Shown here in pieces: positions 5,944 to 7,281 of a stretch of 7,281 bases of DNA. The position numbers and the translations under genes are program-made. Numbering within the stretch: position 1 is the first letter of the stretch; each line of letters opens with the position of its first letter. Under the pieces are notes generated by a model. The model saw only the letters and a list, made by a program, of their open reading frames with translations, ran no database searches and was not told the origin of the DNA. Source of the stretch: Oscillospiraceae bacterium (GTDB lineage Bacteria; Bacillota; Clostridia; Oscillospirales; Acutalibacteraceae); contig WRDE01000097.1 of assembly GCA_009783605.1 (NCBI GenBank), positions 1 to 7,281 on the forward strand, written 5' to 3'.

Positions 5944-6008
5944 CAGAAACACCGCCTATCTTTAAAATCCATGTCCATAAAAACCTTCAGACTGTCGGTT
6001 GAAAAATA

Positions 6009-7281
6009 TTATTTCTCCACCGGAAACTTCGCAATCTTCCCGACCAACCGCTGCAGCATCAGGCGCGCGTCGGTAATCGTTACGCCGTTTTTGCCGTCCA
6101 CATTGGCCAGCGACAGCTGGGTCGGGGTCAGGGTGATTTTGCCGACCAGATATTGCAGCACCATCCGGGCGTCGGATATGTCCAGCCCGTTTTGCCGGTC
6201 CACATCGCCCCAGAGGAAATCGCCCGGAACCGGCAGGAATGGGACATAATTGTCCCAGCAGTAGGTTTCCGCGTAGCTGCCCAGCTCGCCGTAGACCACA
6301 AAATCTTCATACATATACCACCAGCCAAATACAGATTCGCCCATAGACGTTACCGACGGCGGGATATATATGTCTTCAAGATTCCCACATTTGCCAAACG
6401 CGCCCAGCTGTATACTGATAAGACTGTCCGGCAGGGTAACGCCGAGAAACGCGGCGTTCCAGAAAGCCCATTCCGCCAACTCGGTCACACCCTCCGGGAC
6501 AACATACGCGGTTTGGGTCTTGCCTTCGGGATATTTTATCAAAACCGTTTTTTCCTTATCGAACAGCACACCGTCAAGGCTTGAATAGGCGGCATTCCCG
6601 GCGCCTACCTTAATCTGAGTCATTGCCGCGCATTCCTCAAAGGCCATCGTTCCTATTTCAACCACGCTGTCCGGAATGGCGATTTCGGTCAGCTTTTCAC
6701 AGCCGTAAAACGCCCATTCCCCAATACAGAGCAAACCGTCCGGAAGGGTAACGCTTTTCATGCTGTCAAATCTGTCAAACGCGCCGGAGCTGATACTGAC
6801 TATCCCGGCGGCTATGACAATAGCGGCGTTCGACGGCATTTTGCCCTTATAGGTATAGAGGCACCTGCCGATATACAGCAATCCGCCCGGTTGATTGATC
6901 AGCCATCCGGTATCCTCAAAAGCGCCGTATCCAATACGTGTCAGGCTGTCCGGGAAGGTAAACGCGATCAATTCCTCGCACCACACAAACGCGAAATCGC
7001 CGATTTCGGTTACGCCCTCCGGCATACTCACCTTTTCTAATTTTTCACAAAACATAAACGCGGCCGCCCCGATTTCGGTCACCCCGTCCGGCACGGTATA
7101 TTCTGTCCGGGTATTGCCGGCCGGATATTGGATCAACAGGGTTTTCGCCCCGTTGAACAACACGCCGTCAATACTCGCGTAAGCGGTATTTCCCGCCGCC
7201 ACATGGATATTTGTCAGGTTATAACAATATCCAAAGGCATCCTCACCGATATCCGTTACGGTAGACGGCAGGGTGATACCA
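6009..7281 (-). CDS. BspA-like leucine-rich-repeat protein with C-terminal dockerin (N-terminus outside window)
   Basis: The frame is open to the right-hand edge, giving 423 visible residues; the GTG at 7202 is internal, because an LRR repeat (GITLPSTVTDIGEDAFGYC) continues upstream of it. LRR_5-type repeats (VTLPDSLxxIGxxAFxxC) alternate with two DGVLF cassettes, encoded at about 7094-7199 and 6500-6610. A variant cassette (GRCLYTYKGKMP) lies near 6840-6900. The protein ends with the spacer GELGSYAETY and a type I dockerin whose two Ca-loop repeats match those of the downstream paralogue residue for residue, closing with FPVEK. Signal peptide and start are not in view but are expected by analogy. 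The stop is 65 bp before the next LRR-dockerin gene, with no clear terminator between them, so the pair may be co-transcribed. The binding partner is unknown. Confidence 0.9.
   Translation of the reverse strand, partial: GITLPSTVTDIGEDAFGYCYNLTNIHVAAGNTAYASIDGVLFNGAKTLLIQYPAGNTRTEYTVPDGVTEIGAAAFMFCEKLEKVSMPEGVTEIGDFAFVWCEELIAFTFPDSLTRIGYGAFEDTGWLINQPGGLLYIGRCLYTYKGKMPSNAAIVIAAGIVSISSGAFDRFDSMKSVTLPDGLLCIGEWAFYGCEKLTEIAIPDSVVEIGTMAFEECAAMTQIKVGAGNAAYSSLDGVLFDKEKTVLIKYPEGKTQTAYVVPEGVTELAEWAFWNAAFLGVTLPDSLISIQLGAFGKCGNLEDIYIPPSVTSMGESVFGWWYMYEDFVVYGELGSYAETYCWDNYVPFLPVPGDFLWGDVDRQNGLDISDARMVLQYLVGKITLTPTQLSLANVDGKNGVTITDARLMLQRLVGKIAKFPVEK
6043..6291 (-). repeat. Dockerin-encoding direct repeat, copy B
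   Basis: Partner of 4466-4714 at a constant offset of 1577 bp. Most differences cluster at the distal spacer end (6240-6270) and around 6108-6114. The central dockerin section carries only one mismatch over about 125 bp. Many codons are identical at synonymous positions, so the similarity is recent at the DNA level and not just protein conservation. Confidence 0.95.

Noticed and set aside
5944..5952. GTG start three codons upstream of the LRR-dockerin ATG
   Set aside because: AGGCGG is correctly spaced for the ATG at 5943, and the Lys-Lys motif at that start gives a standard signal peptide.
5944..6008. Terminator or promoter between the two LRR-dockerin genes
   Set aside because: Only a 4-bp AACC/GGTT pairing before a T run is visible and no paired -35/-10 boxes are seen; too weak to annotate.
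5971..6584. Open frames on the + strand opposite the dockerin and LRR region, with a near-identical twin frame at 4438-4749
   Set aside because: The similarity between these frames only mirrors the duplicated dockerin DNA on the other strand; there is no independent evidence of coding.
1..7281. CRISPR arrays, tRNA or rRNA genes, insertion sequences
   Set aside because: No regularly spaced short repeats, no cloverleaf or rRNA-like sequence and no transposase frame or terminal repeats were found; the only long repeats are the dockerin modules and the LRR units.

Overview
The window looks like a chromosomal segment from a Gram-positive anaerobe of the Bacillota, most likely class Clostridia (Oscillospirales-like). 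The signs are AGGAGG-type ribosome binding sites, a DUF5696-like gene leading into a two-permease carbohydrate ABC operon, and BspA-like leucine-rich-repeat proteins that end in type I dockerin modules. This placement is inferred from gene families; no rRNA or other marker gene is present.

Layout. Positions 1-2557 (+ strand) hold the 3' end of a DUF5696-like gene and two carbohydrate ABC transporter permeases (MalF-like, then MalG-like), closed by a hairpin terminator near 2610-2663. Positions 2558-2787 are a convergent intergenic stretch with two terminator-like hairpins. The rest is on the - strand. Reading in the direction of transcription it holds a partial BspA-like LRR-dockerin gene (open at 7281, ending at 6009), a second complete BspA-like LRR-dockerin gene (5943 to 4426), a structured leader region (about 4422 to 4252), and the ribosome-associated GTPase gene hflX (4188 to 2788).

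The most interesting part is the 237-bp gap between the LRR gene and hflX. On the - strand it holds, in order, a near-consensus promoter (TTGACA-N17-TATGAT), a perfect 13-bp inverted repeat at the start of the transcript, a Shine-Dalgarno sequence with a 7-codon ORF (MFIRNFI), and a strong intrinsic terminator with a U-rich tail about 70 nt before the hflX start codon. That is the architecture of a ribosome-mediated transcription attenuator. Because HflX splits stalled ribosomes, and an attenuated hflX-like gene for antibiotic resistance is known from Listeria, this reads as a candidate translation-stress-sensing leader. A free-standing small RNA is the main alternative.

How the genes relate. 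The + strand permeases form the membrane channel of a sugar importer; its binding protein and ATPase are not in the window. The two LRR-dockerin proteins are probably secreted or surface-attached through dockerin-cohesin contacts. They share a 249-bp C-terminal segment that is about 95% identical, which points to recent duplication or gene conversion.
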